Below, in pieces: positions 13,961-21,503 of a DNA stretch of 22,960 nucleotides (positions within the stretch are counted from its first letter, which is position 1; every line of letters starts with the position of its first letter). The stretch lies in assembly GCA_900762005.1 (NCBI GenBank), contig CAAFEV010000219.1:1-22960 (forward strand), given 5' to 3'. A program made the position numbers and the translations under genes. The DNA comes from an uncultured Oscillospiraceae bacterium (GTDB lineage: Bacteria; Bacillota; Clostridia; Oscillospirales; Oscillospiraceae). The notes under the pieces are model-generated. The model saw only the letters and a program-made list of their open reading frames with translations. It had not been told where the DNA came from and did not search any database.

Positions 13961-16007
13961 GAAGTTCACCTCGCAATTCGCAATAAATGCGGCTGTTTTC
14001 CATCGGGTTCGGACTGCTGTCCGGCAGAATGCTCACCGTCAGCGTCTCACCGTCGCGCCGGAGCGCAATCAGCTTCAGCTCTGCCAAAATATCCAGACAG
14101 ACCGCCGTGCGGCGGACGCTGTGATAGTCAAAGCGGGCGGCAACCGCCTCGCTGAGTGCCTGCTGCGTCATGGTAATTTGCCCGCCGTTCGGCGCAGCAA
14201 TGCAGAGATAACGCCAAATTGCCGCCAAATCCTCGCGCCCGGGGGTCAGCGACTCCAGTTCAAAGGGAGAGAGCTGTCCGCCCTCTAAATAGCGTTCGTA
14301 CAGGCTCGTTGCGGAGGCAAGGCGCAAATCCAGCACATTGAGCTGCACCGTGCGCATTCCGCGAAACTCGTTGATTTGCGGCTGAAAGGCAACGTCCACG
14401 CGCCGCCCCGGTCTGAGCTTTTCCGCAAGCGCACCGCCGGAAAAGCAGATTGCCTGCAGCACCGTGCCGTCCGCCGCGTGCAGACGCAGGCGCAGATGCT
14501 TGCCGTTTCCGACAGTACCCGCCTGCTCGACGGTTGCTTCACAGATGCACAAAACCGGCTTCGGGCAGCCCGTGCCGCACGGCTCCAGCTGTGAAAGAGC
14601 CTCCACCGCCTCGAGCGTGAGCAGGTTCGCCGGAATTTCACAGTCAATCTCCAACGCCGCACTCCCCTGCCCGCCGGCAGCGTCATCCGCCACAAGCTGA
14701 CAGACGCAGCGGCGGAATTCCCCCACATTTTTGCGTAAAATCGTAAAGCCGGCAGCAAACTCGTGCCCGCCATAGCCCTCTAAGAGCGGCGAAAGCTCAC
14801 GCAGAGCGGCAAATAAATTAAAGCCGCCGTAGGAGCGGGAGGACGCCTTGCCGCGCTCACCGTTCAGACAGATTAAAAACGTCGGACGGCAGAATTCCTC
14901 GCACAGGCGGGAGGCTACAATGCCGATGACTCCCTGATGCCAGTTTTCCCCCGCCAAAACAATGGCGCGGTCGTCCATATCCGTTTTGCGCAGGAGGGCA
15001 ACCGCCTCGTGGTAGATGCCTACCTCGGTTGTCTGCCGTTCGCGGTTCAAACGGCAGAGCGTCTGCGCCAGCTTTTCCGCCTGCCGCTCGTCATCCGCAA
15101 GGAAGAGCTGCACGGCAAGCTCTGCGTGCTCCATGCGTCCGGCGGCATTGATGCGCGGGGCAAGTACATAGCCGATGGTGGCAGCGGTAATCGGCCGCTC
15201 ATCACAGGCACAGGCGTGAATCAGGGCGCGAAGCCCGAGCCGCTCGGGTACCTGCATTGCCGCAAGCCCCTGCATAACCAGCCGGCGGTTTTCGCCGCAG
15301 AGCGGCATGACATCGGCAACTGTGCCGAGCGCGTATAAATCGCAATAACGCTGCGCTATTTTTTCCTGATTGCCGTCCAGTGCGGCTGCCAGCTTAAAGG
15401 CAACGCCGACACCGGAGAGATTGGTGTGCGGATAGGTGCTGTCACACCGGTGCGGGTCAATGACCGCCGCCGCACGCGGCAGCTCCGACTTGCACTCGTG
15501 GTGGTCGGTGACAATCAGCGTAATGCCGCGCCGTGCGCAGTACTCCGCCTCCTCCAGCGCGGTGATGCCGCAATCGACGGTGATAATCAGCCTGACGTTT
15601 TTCGTCTCCAGCTCGGTAATCGCGGCAATATTCAGACCGTAGCCCTCCTCAATTCTGCCGGGGATATGAAAGATGCAATCCGCGCCTAAAGAGCGCAGAT
15701 AATCCGTTAACAGACAGGTGGCGGTGATTCCGTCCACGTCATAATCGCCGAATACCGCAATGCGCTCGCCCCTTTGCAACGCAGCGCGCACGGCGTCAAC
15801 CGCCGCCTGCATCTCGCGCAGACAGAGCGGATTGTCCAGCGGCTGCTGCGTGCCCAGCAAAGCCTGCGCCCGCTCAGGCGTGCAGATGCCACGACTGCTG
15901 AGGACATAGGCGGTTAAGGGCGCATAGCCCGCGGCGCACAGGCATTGCACCGCTTCCTCCCGCGGCGCGGCGATTTTCCAAGTTCCGTACTTCAAAATCA
16001 ATACCAT
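13935..16007 (-). CDS. recJ: Single-stranded-DNA exonuclease RecJ
   Basis: The protein has 690 residues. The DHH domain shows GDYDVDGITAT (87-97), TVDCGIT and TDHHE (168-171). The DHHA1 domain has GKASSRSYGGFN and GYGGHEFAAGF. An OB domain (about 440-560) and an extra C-terminal region of about 120 residues follow, as in Firmicute RecJ. It degrades single-stranded DNA 5' to 3' in recombination and mismatch repair using two Mn or Mg ions. The start at 16007 has only a weak site upstream (AAAATGGG), so TTG 16001 or 15995 remains possible. A good promoter lies 20-50 bases upstream, making recJ the likely first gene of the long minus-strand transcript. Confidence 0.95.
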   Translation of the reverse strand: MVLILKYGTWKIAAPREEAVQCLCAAGYAPLTAYVLSSRGICTPERAQALLGTQQPLDNPLCLREMQAAVDAVRAALQRGERIAVFGDYDVDGITATCLLTDYLRSLGADCIFHIPGRIEEGYGLNIAAITELETKNVRLIITVDCGITALEEAEYCARRGITLIVTDHHECKSELPRAAAVIDPHRCDSTYPHTNLSGVGVAFKLAAALDGNQEKIAQRYCDLYALGTVADVMPLCGENRRLVMQGLAAMQVPERLGLRALIHACACDERPITAATIGYVLAPRINAAGRMEHAELAVQLFLADDERQAEKLAQTLCRLNRERQTTEVGIYHEAVALLRKTDMDDRAIVLAGENWHQGVIGIVASRLCEEFCRPTFLICLNGERGKASSRSYGGFNLFAALRELSPLLEGYGGHEFAAGFTILRKNVGEFRRCVCQLVADDAAGGQGSAALEIDCEIPANLLTLEAVEALSQLEPCGTGCPKPVLCICEATVEQAGTVGNGKHLRLRLHAADGTVLQAICFSGGALAEKLRPGRRVDVAFQPQINEFRGMRTVQLNVLDLRLASATSLYERYLEGGQLSPFELESLTPGREDLAAIWRYLCIAAPNGGQITMTQQALSEAVAARFDYHSVRRTAVCLDILAELKLIALRRDGETLTVSILPDSSPNPMENSRIYCELRGELHGVLSGAV

Positions 16008-16027
16008 CCCATTTTCTTTTTCTTTTT

Positions 16028-16056
16028 ATTATAACAAATAAATTCCCGGTACACAA
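16028..16056 (-). promoter_or_regulatory. Probable promoter of the recJ-rel operon
   Basis: On the minus strand TTGTGT (16051-16056), a 17-base spacer and a perfect TATAAT (16028-16033) stand about 20 bases before the recJ start. The region is shared with the divergent metallophosphoesterase gene. I see no equally good promoter for the plus strand in the 91-base gap. Confidence 0.6.
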
Positions 16057-16098
16057 TATCAAAGTAAAAAAATCGACGGTTTCGGAAGGAGACGGCTT

Positions 16099-16926
16099 AT
16101 GCGGCGGTGGGGAAAACGGTTGCTTGCGGCAGGGCTGCTGCTCCTGCTCCTGTTTTGGGGGAATTACTCCCTGCAAACGCAGGTTGTGCGCGTCGGGCTT
16201 GCCGATCTGCCGCCGGAATTCAACGGCCTGCGCATCGCGCTGCTCGCGGATTTGCACGGGCGGCAGTTCGGACGCGAAAATGAGGTGCTGCTGCGCGCCG
16301 TAAGGAATGCCGCACCTGACCTGATTTTTCTCTGCGGCGACCTCTTTGACGAAAATACCGATTTATCCATGCTGCCGCCGCTGCTGCGCGCTCTGGCTGC
16401 CATTGCGCCGACCTATTACGTCACGGGCAATCACGAATGGCAGGTGCCGTCGCTGCACACCGTGCTTTCGGAGATGCAGACCTGCGGCGTGCGGGTGCTG
16501 CGCAACGAATACGCGGTCTTAACCCGCGGTTCGGCGCAGCTCGTAATTGCCGGCATCGACGACCCCTGCGGGCCTTATGACCAAAAAACACCGGAGGCTC
16601 TGGTTTCGGAAATCCGCGCAGACTGCGGCGAGGACTGCTGCATCCTGCTGCTTGCGCATCGGAACGATTTTTTAGCGCAATGGGCGGCTTTGGGCGTCAG
16701 TCTGGCGTTCTGCGGGCACTGTCACGGCGGCATGGTGCGGCTGCCGCTGATCGGAGGTCTGTTCGGTCCGGGTTCGGAGCTGTTTCCCGCATATGACGCG
16801 GGGCTTTACCGGCAGGCAGGGAGTGCGATGTTCGTCAGCCGCGGTCTGGGCTACAGCCGCGTCCGCGTGCGTGTGCTGAACCGGCCGCATTTGCCCGTTT
16901 TAACGCTTTATAATGAAGAATCGTAA
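16099..16926 (+). CDS. Membrane-anchored metallophosphoesterase (YkuE/YaeI-like)
   Basis: This is a 275-residue calcineurin-like phosphoesterase. Residues 8-20 form an N-terminal signal anchor rich in leucine. The motif series is complete: LLADLHG (about 49-55), GDLFDEN, GNHEW, LLAHRND and GHCHGGMVRLPLIGG, giving the two-metal site. Relatives such as YkuE are exported or membrane-bound phosphoesterases; the substrate here is unknown. GGAAGGAG lies just upstream of the start. It is divergent from recJ and is followed by a gene with its own promoter, so it may be single. Confidence 0.9.
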   Translation: MRRWGKRLLAAGLLLLLLFWGNYSLQTQVVRVGLADLPPEFNGLRIALLADLHGRQFGRENEVLLRAVRNAAPDLIFLCGDLFDENTDLSMLPPLLRALAAIAPTYYVTGNHEWQVPSLHTVLSEMQTCGVRVLRNEYAVLTRGSAQLVIAGIDDPCGPYDQKTPEALVSEIRADCGEDCCILLLAHRNDFLAQWAALGVSLAFCGHCHGGMVRLPLIGGLFGPGSELFPAYDAGLYRQAGSAMFVSRGLGYSRVRVRVLNRPHLPVLTLYNEES

Positions 16927-16954
16927 ATAAATCGTAAACTTTTGTTAAATGCCA

Positions 16955-16982
16955 TTGTATTTCTTTATTTTGCTTATATAAT
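16955..16982 (+). promoter_or_regulatory. Promoter of the zinc-ribbon membrane protein gene
   Basis: TTGTAT (16955-16960), a 16-base spacer and a perfect TATAAT (16977-16982) lie 34 bases before the start codon, in AT-rich DNA that contrasts with the GC-rich genes around it. Confidence 0.65.
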
Positions 16983-17016
16983 AAATTCAGAATCTAAACT
17001 GTATCGGAGGGTTTTT

Positions 17017-17427
17017 ATGTTCACACGCTTAGTCGGCTCCTTGCGGAGATTGATGTACGGGCGTAACGGTTCTGACCAACTGAGCATTACCTTGCTCTTT
17101 ACCGCCGTGATTGTCAGCTTGTTGAATGTTCTGATTTCCTTCCTCGCCAACAAAAGCTCCGCTTTCTTTGTCTATTTGTCGCCGCTGCTGGCTCTGCTGA
17201 TGACCGTCCTCGCCGTTACCGCACTTGCACGGATGTTCTCCCGCAATATCAGTAAGCGGCAGCGCGAAAATAAGCAGTTCCTTTTTTTTAAAATGCGCCT
17301 GTTTGACCGCAAGAACCGCTATTTCCGCTGTCCGAATTGCAAGCAGTCCATGCGCGTGCCGCGAAATCGGGGAAAAATCAACGTCCGCTGCCCGAATTGC
17401 GACGAAAAATTTATCCGCAGAACCTAA
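17017..17427 (+). CDS. Small membrane protein with C-terminal zinc ribbon
   Basis: The protein has 136 residues and no function I recognise. Two membrane segments (about 24-44 and 48-72) are followed by a basic stretch (RNISKRQREN) and a zinc ribbon with CPNC at 105-108 and CPNC at 125-128. The positive-inside rule puts the ribbon in the cytoplasm. The ribbon half (RYFRCPNCKQSMRVPRNRGK, then VRCPNCDEKF) is of the kind found in MJ0042-like and similar domains. The start at 17017 follows CGGAGGG; an earlier in-frame ATG at 16942 lies upstream of the promoter's -10 box and is rejected. Own promoter and terminator suggest an independent transcript. Confidence 0.85.
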   Translation: MFTRLVGSLRRLMYGRNGSDQLSITLLFTAVIVSLLNVLISFLANKSSAFFVYLSPLLALLMTVLAVTALARMFSRNISKRQRENKQFLFFKMRLFDRKNRYFRCPNCKQSMRVPRNRGKINVRCPNCDEKFIRRT

Positions 17428-17466
17428 AAATCGTGTGCACCGGCGTCTCGGTGCACACGATTTTTT
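17426..17466. terminator. Bidirectional terminator between convergent genes
   Basis: The arms AAAAATCGTGTGCACCG (17426-17442) and its exact complement (17449-17465) form a 17-base stem around a six-base loop, followed by T6 on the plus strand and by A-derived T5 on the minus strand. It serves the zinc-ribbon gene and the convergent sulfatase gene, whose TAA stop (17465-17467) lies inside the structure. Confidence 0.93.
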
Positions 17467-19630
17467 ATTCCCCGGTTGTTGTCGTTGCTTCGGAGGGCAG
17501 GGTCTCCTCCGGCAGCTTCTCATCCTCCGGTGGCAGGGTTTCCTCCGGCGGCGCATCGGCAGGCGGCAGGTTGTCGCCAAACAGCAGCCGCCAATAATCC
17601 GTTTCGAGCACGTACTCCGAAACAAGGAATTTGTTGTAAATCACATCGTTGTAATAGGCAATGTATTCCGCCGAGAGCGGTTCCTCCGTGAAGCTCTCTA
17701 CCTCCTCGGTCAGCGTATAGTAGCTTCCCCTGGGCGTCATCCAACTGCGGTTGGAGAACAGCACAAGCGGCTCGGCATCCGAGAAAACATCCTGTCCCAT
17801 GTACAGCCGGGAGTCAAACGCCAGCCCGAACAGGTTTGACAGCGTCGGTAGAATATCAAGAGAGGATGCCATGCGGTCCACCGTCTCCGGCTGCATTCCT
17901 TTTTTATAGATAAAACAGGCATTGCGGTACAGCTCATACTTCGTGTCAATCTCATGCCCCGCCAACTCGCTGATTTGCTCGTTGGTCAGCCCGTAGGGAT
18001 AATGGTCGGCGGAGAGCACAATCACCGTATTGTCGGCGACGCCTGCCTCCTCCAACCGCGTAAGCAGCAGCTCCATCGCGCGGTCAAGCTCAATCTGACA
18101 CGCCAGATAGGCGCGTACCGGCTCACTGTACGGTAAATCCTCGACAAATTCGCGGTTCTTAATTGCCATCATATTGGTGGTGAAATTGTACGACAAATGC
18201 CCGGAAACCGTCAGATAGTAGGTGTGAAACGGCTCCTGATTGAGAAATTCCGCCGTGCTTTGGTCAATCATCTCTACATCGGACTCCGGCCATTGATCCG
18301 TGATTTCCAGCCCGTTGCCCACTGCGCGGTAAACATAGCCCATATTCGGATGCGATTGGTCGCGGTGATAATATGTATACGAATGGTCGTGGAAGGCATA
18401 CGCCGTGTAGCCCAGCCGCTTGAGCTGCTGCACCATCGTCAGCGGAAGCGCGTTTTGCGCACTGTCATTGAAGCTCCATGTGCCGGACTTCGGAATGGTT
18501 CCCGTCAGCGTGACATACTCCCCGTCCGAGGTCGATACCCCCCAATAGGCCGTGTAAAAATTCGTAAAGCTGATGCCCTCGGTCTGCATTTTATAGAGTG
18601 TCGGCGTCAGCTCCGGGCTGACCGCCAAGTACGAAAAGCCCTCTGCCACAACCTCAATCAGATTGCAGCCGGCAAATATCCCGGTCTTGTCATTCTTCGC
18701 CGTCGGCTCCTGCTTGTTGAAATATTCGTGCAGCTGACGGGTGATTTCATCCTCCTCGTCTGTAAGCAGCGTGTTAAAATCAATGCTGAGAACATTCATG
18801 TCCTTTAATGGCAGTGTGACATCGGGCGGTTCGGAAACGGGTTCCGTAATCGGCTCCTGCGTCGGCTTGACCGTCGTTTCAGGAGAGGTCGTCAGCTCCG
18901 GCGGCAATATGACCGGCTTGATCTGTCCGTCGAAGCCGAAAATCATACGGTGCACATCCAAACGGAACGCCGGCAGCAAGCCGAGCTGCCCCGCACCGCT
19001 GCAAAAGTCGTTGACCTCCCTGTAAAGCGATACCGGTGACAATGGCCCCCTGCCGAATACCGGCAGCAACAGCACAATGCCAAGGTGCAGCGCAATCGCC
19101 GCAGGCAGAAGAATCACCCGCTTCGGCGTCATCTCCCGGCTCTTTCCGCCGATAACCCTTCCGTATACACCGAACAGCACCGCCGGAAGCACCATTAAAA
19201 TGAGAATGACAGCCCGCGCCTGCATCGCCTTGAGTATATCCCGCCAGAATTCAAGCACCTGTCCGCCGTTTCCTACTGAATTCGCATAATAAAAAAAGTG
19301 GAATACTTTATTGTATATGATTTGCGAAACATAGAAAAGCAACAGCCCGTATACAACAATGAGCGCAATGATACGGTTGACTTTTGCTGTCCATAGGCTG
19401 CACAATGTAAACAATATCAACGCAGTTACGGCGGAAAAAAGCAGCGTCGTAATCAGCCCTACTCCCCAAAATACCGATGCGGTCTGATACCGCGTCAGAA
19501 GCTCACACCAGCAGATATATCCGTAGAGAAACAGCAGCATCCACCAGCCGGAATACCGCTTGCCTCGGAACGCAGTCATCGCAGCACCGACGCGGCTGAT
19601 CCGTCCGGGTTCCTGTTGCGCTTTTCCCAT
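17465..19630 (-). CDS. LTA synthase-family membrane sulfatase-fold protein
   Basis: The protein has 721 residues. Five membrane segments (about 29-45, 51-78, 86-106, 139-158, 171-191) precede a Thr/Pro/Glu-rich linker (245-275) and an extracellular sulfatase-fold domain. Likely active-site residues are Glu330 (NLIEVVAEGF), the nucleophile Thr367 (STSDGEY), His478 (SGH) and Asp542-His543 (SADH). Lipoteichoic acid synthases use this layout to move glycerol-phosphate from phosphatidylglycerol to polymer. The sequence around the Thr differs from classical LtaS (TSDSE), so a different phosphoglycerol or phosphoethanolamine transfer is possible. An acidic, proline-rich tail of about 35 residues closes the protein. 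AAAGGA lies 13 bases before the chosen ATG, rather far. The gene has its own strong promoter and stands alone. Confidence 0.87.
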   Translation of the reverse strand: MGKAQQEPGRISRVGAAMTAFRGKRYSGWWMLLFLYGYICWCELLTRYQTASVFWGVGLITTLLFSAVTALILFTLCSLWTAKVNRIIALIVVYGLLLFYVSQIIYNKVFHFFYYANSVGNGGQVLEFWRDILKAMQARAVILILMVLPAVLFGVYGRVIGGKSREMTPKRVILLPAAIALHLGIVLLLPVFGRGPLSPVSLYREVNDFCSGAGQLGLLPAFRLDVHRMIFGFDGQIKPVILPPELTTSPETTVKPTQEPITEPVSEPPDVTLPLKDMNVLSIDFNTLLTDEEDEITRQLHEYFNKQEPTAKNDKTGIFAGCNLIEVVAEGFSYLAVSPELTPTLYKMQTEGISFTNFYTAYWGVSTSDGEYVTLTGTIPKSGTWSFNDSAQNALPLTMVQQLKRLGYTAYAFHDHSYTYYHRDQSHPNMGYVYRAVGNGLEITDQWPESDVEMIDQSTAEFLNQEPFHTYYLTVSGHLSYNFTTNMMAIKNREFVEDLPYSEPVRAYLACQIELDRAMELLLTRLEEAGVADNTVIVLSADHYPYGLTNEQISELAGHEIDTKYELYRNACFIYKKGMQPETVDRMASSLDILPTLSNLFGLAFDSRLYMGQDVFSDAEPLVLFSNRSWMTPRGSYYTLTEEVESFTEEPLSAEYIAYYNDVIYNKFLVSEYVLETDYWRLLFGDNLPPADAPPEETLPPEDEKLPEETLPSEATTTTGE

Positions 19631-19713
19631 TCTTTATGCCACGTCCTTTCACCGCAAAAATAAATACCGATGCCGCACGGCGGCAAATCGGCTCAGAATT
19701 ACCTGTGCGTGCT

Positions 19714-19742
19714 ATTATACATAAACTTGTTCGGTTTGTAAA
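19714..19742 (-). promoter_or_regulatory. Promoter of the LTA synthase-family gene
   Basis: On the minus strand TTTACA (19737-19742), a 17-base spacer and a perfect TATAAT (19714-19719) match the vegetative consensus at 11 of 12 positions. The boxes lie about 85 bases before the start codon, leaving a leader of roughly 75 bases with no obvious riboswitch. Confidence 0.8.
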
Positions 19743-19760
19743 CTGTTTTTTACAAAACAA

Positions 19761-19782
19761 GCGGCACCCTTACGGGTGCCGC
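19761..19782 (-). terminator. Terminator of the 56-residue membrane protein gene
   Basis: The hairpin GCGGCACCC-TTAC-GGGTGCCGC has a perfect nine-base stem. On the minus strand it is followed by TTGTTTTGT. It lies 16 bases after the stop codon and separates this gene from the sulfatase promoter. Confidence 0.8.
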
Positions 19783-19798
19783 AACCTTTCGCGCTCGC

Positions 19799-19969
19799 TT
19801 ATGCTTCAATGTCGGAGAATTCTTCCAGTTCGTCGTCTTGCCCCTTGCAGCAGGGGAATAGCTTTTTGATGTCGTCCCAGAAGTGAATCATTGCGACTGC
19901 AACTGCTGCTACTACCACAACTGCGCCGACAATGCCGAGAATTGTGCCGAGATTGCTCTTCTTATCCAT
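19799..19969 (-). CDS. 56-residue single-pass membrane protein, unknown function
   Basis: I do not recognise this small protein. It opens MDKKSNLGTILGIVGAV, has one membrane helix rich in Val, Ala and Gly (about 8-29), then HFWDDIKKLF, a pair of cysteines (40-41) and an acidic tail (GQDDELEEFSDIEA). The start is strongly supported by GGAGG with good spacing, a consensus-like promoter immediately upstream and a perfect terminator hairpin immediately downstream. Nothing overlaps it on either strand. The strong expression signals suggest an abundant product. The cysteine pair after an amphipathic stretch could be lipidated or bind metal, which is speculation. Confidence 0.8.
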   Translation of the reverse strand: MDKKSNLGTILGIVGAVVVVAAVAVAMIHFWDDIKKLFPCCKGQDDELEEFSDIEA

Positions 19970-20004
19970 CAAAATTACCTCCGTTCTATTTTGGTTTCAA
20001 TTAT

Positions 20005-20032
20005 AGTATACCTGTTTTTTTGATTTTGGCAA
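20005..20032 (-). promoter_or_regulatory. Promoter of the 56-residue membrane protein gene
   Basis: On the minus strand TTGCCA (20027-20032), 16 bases and TATACT (20005-20010) each match the consensus at five of six positions; an overlapping TATAAT lies three to eight bases further on. The boxes lie about 36 bases before the start codon. Confidence 0.7.
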
Positions 20033-20070
20033 GCCCCTTTTTAAAAATATTCGGGGCTTTCGCTGCTTTT

Positions 20071-20592
20071 TTATACGCGGACGATATAGTTTTCCTTGCG
20101 CGGCTGCGCGGGAGACGGCTCTCCGCCTCGGTAGCCCAAAATACAATGCCCGACACCGATAACATCCTCCGTGATGCCCCAAGCCTTGAGCATCGCCTTG
20201 CCCTCCTCGGTGGCAAAGCTCTCACGCGCCCGGTGAATCCAGCAGGAGCCGAGGCCAAGTGCCGCTGCCGCATTAAGCAGATTCCCCATTACCAGAGAGC
20301 CGTCCTCCACCGCTGTGGAGACATCCGACCGGACAAGGACCACACAGACCGTCGGCGCACCGTAAAACGGATGCCCCTCGGGATTGCCGGTAAACGAGGC
20401 GTTCAGACGCTCTAAGGCCGCGATGTCCTCCGGCTTTTGCAAAACAACAATCGTCACCGGCTGCCTGCCGTTGCCGCTGGGCGCATACGTGCCCGCACGC
20501 AGAACTTCCTCTAAAATTCCGTTGGGAATCTGCTCCGGCAGATAGCTGCGATAGCACCTGCGCGAACACAGAGCGTTGATGACTTCATTCAT
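20071..20592 (-). CDS. Nitroreductase-family flavoprotein
   Basis: The protein has 173 residues, the compact form of the FMN-dependent nitroreductase family. The FMN-binding RRCYRSY segment lies at about 11-17, APSGNGRQP at about 37-45, then GSLVMGNLLNAAAALGLGSCWIH and a C-terminal GHCILGYRGG. Such proteins are homodimers that reduce nitro compounds, quinones or flavins with NAD(P)H; the natural substrate is unknown. GGAGG lies nine bases before the start. It follows birA by 23 bases on the same strand, so the two are probably cotranscribed. Confidence 0.92.
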   Translation of the reverse strand: MNEVINALCSRRCYRSYLPEQIPNGILEEVLRAGTYAPSGNGRQPVTIVVLQKPEDIAALERLNASFTGNPEGHPFYGAPTVCVVLVRSDVSTAVEDGSLVMGNLLNAAAALGLGSCWIHRARESFATEEGKAMLKAWGITEDVIGVGHCILGYRGGEPSPAQPRKENYIVRV

Positions 20593-20615
20593 ACTAATAT
20601 ACCTCCAAATATTTT

Positions 20616-21371
20616 TTAGGAATATCCATTCTCCGCGCGAAGGGTTGCCTCTCCGCTACGGAGGATTGCACGTTCTCCGTTTTCGTAGATAAGGCGCAGT
20701 CCGCCCGTGTCGTCAATACCCTCGGCAAATGCCTTTCTCCGGGATCCGTCCCTTTGCACAAGCACAGTCTTTCCGACGGTGACGCAGTTCTTCGCATACT
20801 CGGCAAGCCATGCTTCTTTTTCGGTCAGCAGGACGGAATTGAGCTCCTGCAGGCGTAAGAGCAGGCTCTGCGTGAGTGCGTCGGTGCTGATATCATGGCC
20901 ACACAGCATCTTGAGCGATACTGCAATATCGCTCAAATTCGCTGAAAATGCTTCGACAGGTGTGTTGACGTTGATGCCGATTCCGATAATTACGGCGGTT
21001 CCGACCAGCTCGGTGAGAATTCCGCAGACTTTTTTGCCGTCGCAGACCAAGTCGTTCATCCACTTGATTTGCACTGGCAGCCCACAGCTGTCGTATATTG
21101 CGCGCCGCACCGCCACCGCTGCCATCGCCGTCAGATGCAGGAGCTGCTCCGGCGGCACCGACGGGCGCAGTAAAACAGATAAGTACAGTCCGCCTGCCGG
21201 CGAGAGGAAGCTGCGCCCCAGACGTCCGCGTCCCTGCGTCTGCTGCCACGCTAAAATTGCCGTGCCCTGCGGTGCATCCGCGAGGCGTTTGAGCGCGGCA
21301 TTGGTGGAATCGACCGTGTTATAAACTGTCACGCGCCATCCGTGCGCGTGAAACTCTCTGTCCAGGCTCAA
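20616..21371 (-). CDS. birA: Biotin--protein ligase without DNA-binding domain
   Basis: This is a 251-residue class I biotin protein ligase. STNAALK (22-28), GRGRLGRSF (47-55), GGLYLSV, KWMNDLVCDGKKVCGIL (103-119) and GIGINVN show the catalytic core and the adenylate-binding site; a short C-terminal SH3-like domain follows. It attaches biotin to carboxylase subunits. There is no winged-helix domain, so it cannot be a BirA repressor. The start is taken as TTG 21371, nine bases after GGGAGG. The longer frame from 21431 begins upstream of the -10 box at 21402-21407 and is rejected. It is divergent from bioY and followed by the nitroreductase gene. Confidence 0.93.
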   Translation of the reverse strand: MSLDREFHAHGWRVTVYNTVDSTNAALKRLADAPQGTAILAWQQTQGRGRLGRSFLSPAGGLYLSVLLRPSVPPEQLLHLTAMAAVAVRRAIYDSCGLPVQIKWMNDLVCDGKKVCGILTELVGTAVIIGIGINVNTPVEAFSANLSDIAVSLKMLCGHDISTDALTQSLLLRLQELNSVLLTEKEAWLAEYAKNCVTVGKTVLVQRDGSRRKAFAEGIDDTGGLRLIYENGERAILRSGEATLRAENGYS

Positions 21372-21401
21372 GCCGCTGCGCCTCCCTTTGGTTCTTTTTG
21401 T

Positions 21402-21431
21402 ATTATAGCACAAGCAGCCCCGCCTGCGCAA
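21402..21431 (-). promoter_or_regulatory. Probable birA promoter
   Basis: TATAAT on the minus strand (21402-21407) lies about 30 bases before the TTG start. TTGCGC (21426-21431) at 18 bases is a possible -35 box. The gap is shared with the divergent bioY promoter. Confidence 0.5.
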
Positions 21432-21439
21432 CTTTTTTC

Positions 21440-21468
21440 TGGACTTTCCATCGCGTTTATGCTACACT
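21440..21468 (+). promoter_or_regulatory. Possible bioY promoter
   Basis: TGGACT (21440-21445), 17 bases and TACACT (21463-21468) with a TGC just upstream of the -10 box form a moderate promoter. It leaves a leader of about 30 bases before bioY. Confidence 0.4.
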
Positions 21469-21503
21469 TCCTCTGTATCTGTTTCGTCGGAGGCATTCAA
21501 TAA

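Noticed and set aside
20031..20059. AAGCCCC/GGGGCTT inverted repeat after the nitroreductase gene as a terminator.
   Set aside because: Short stem with a 15-base loop and no T-run on the strand of the gene; left as unproven.
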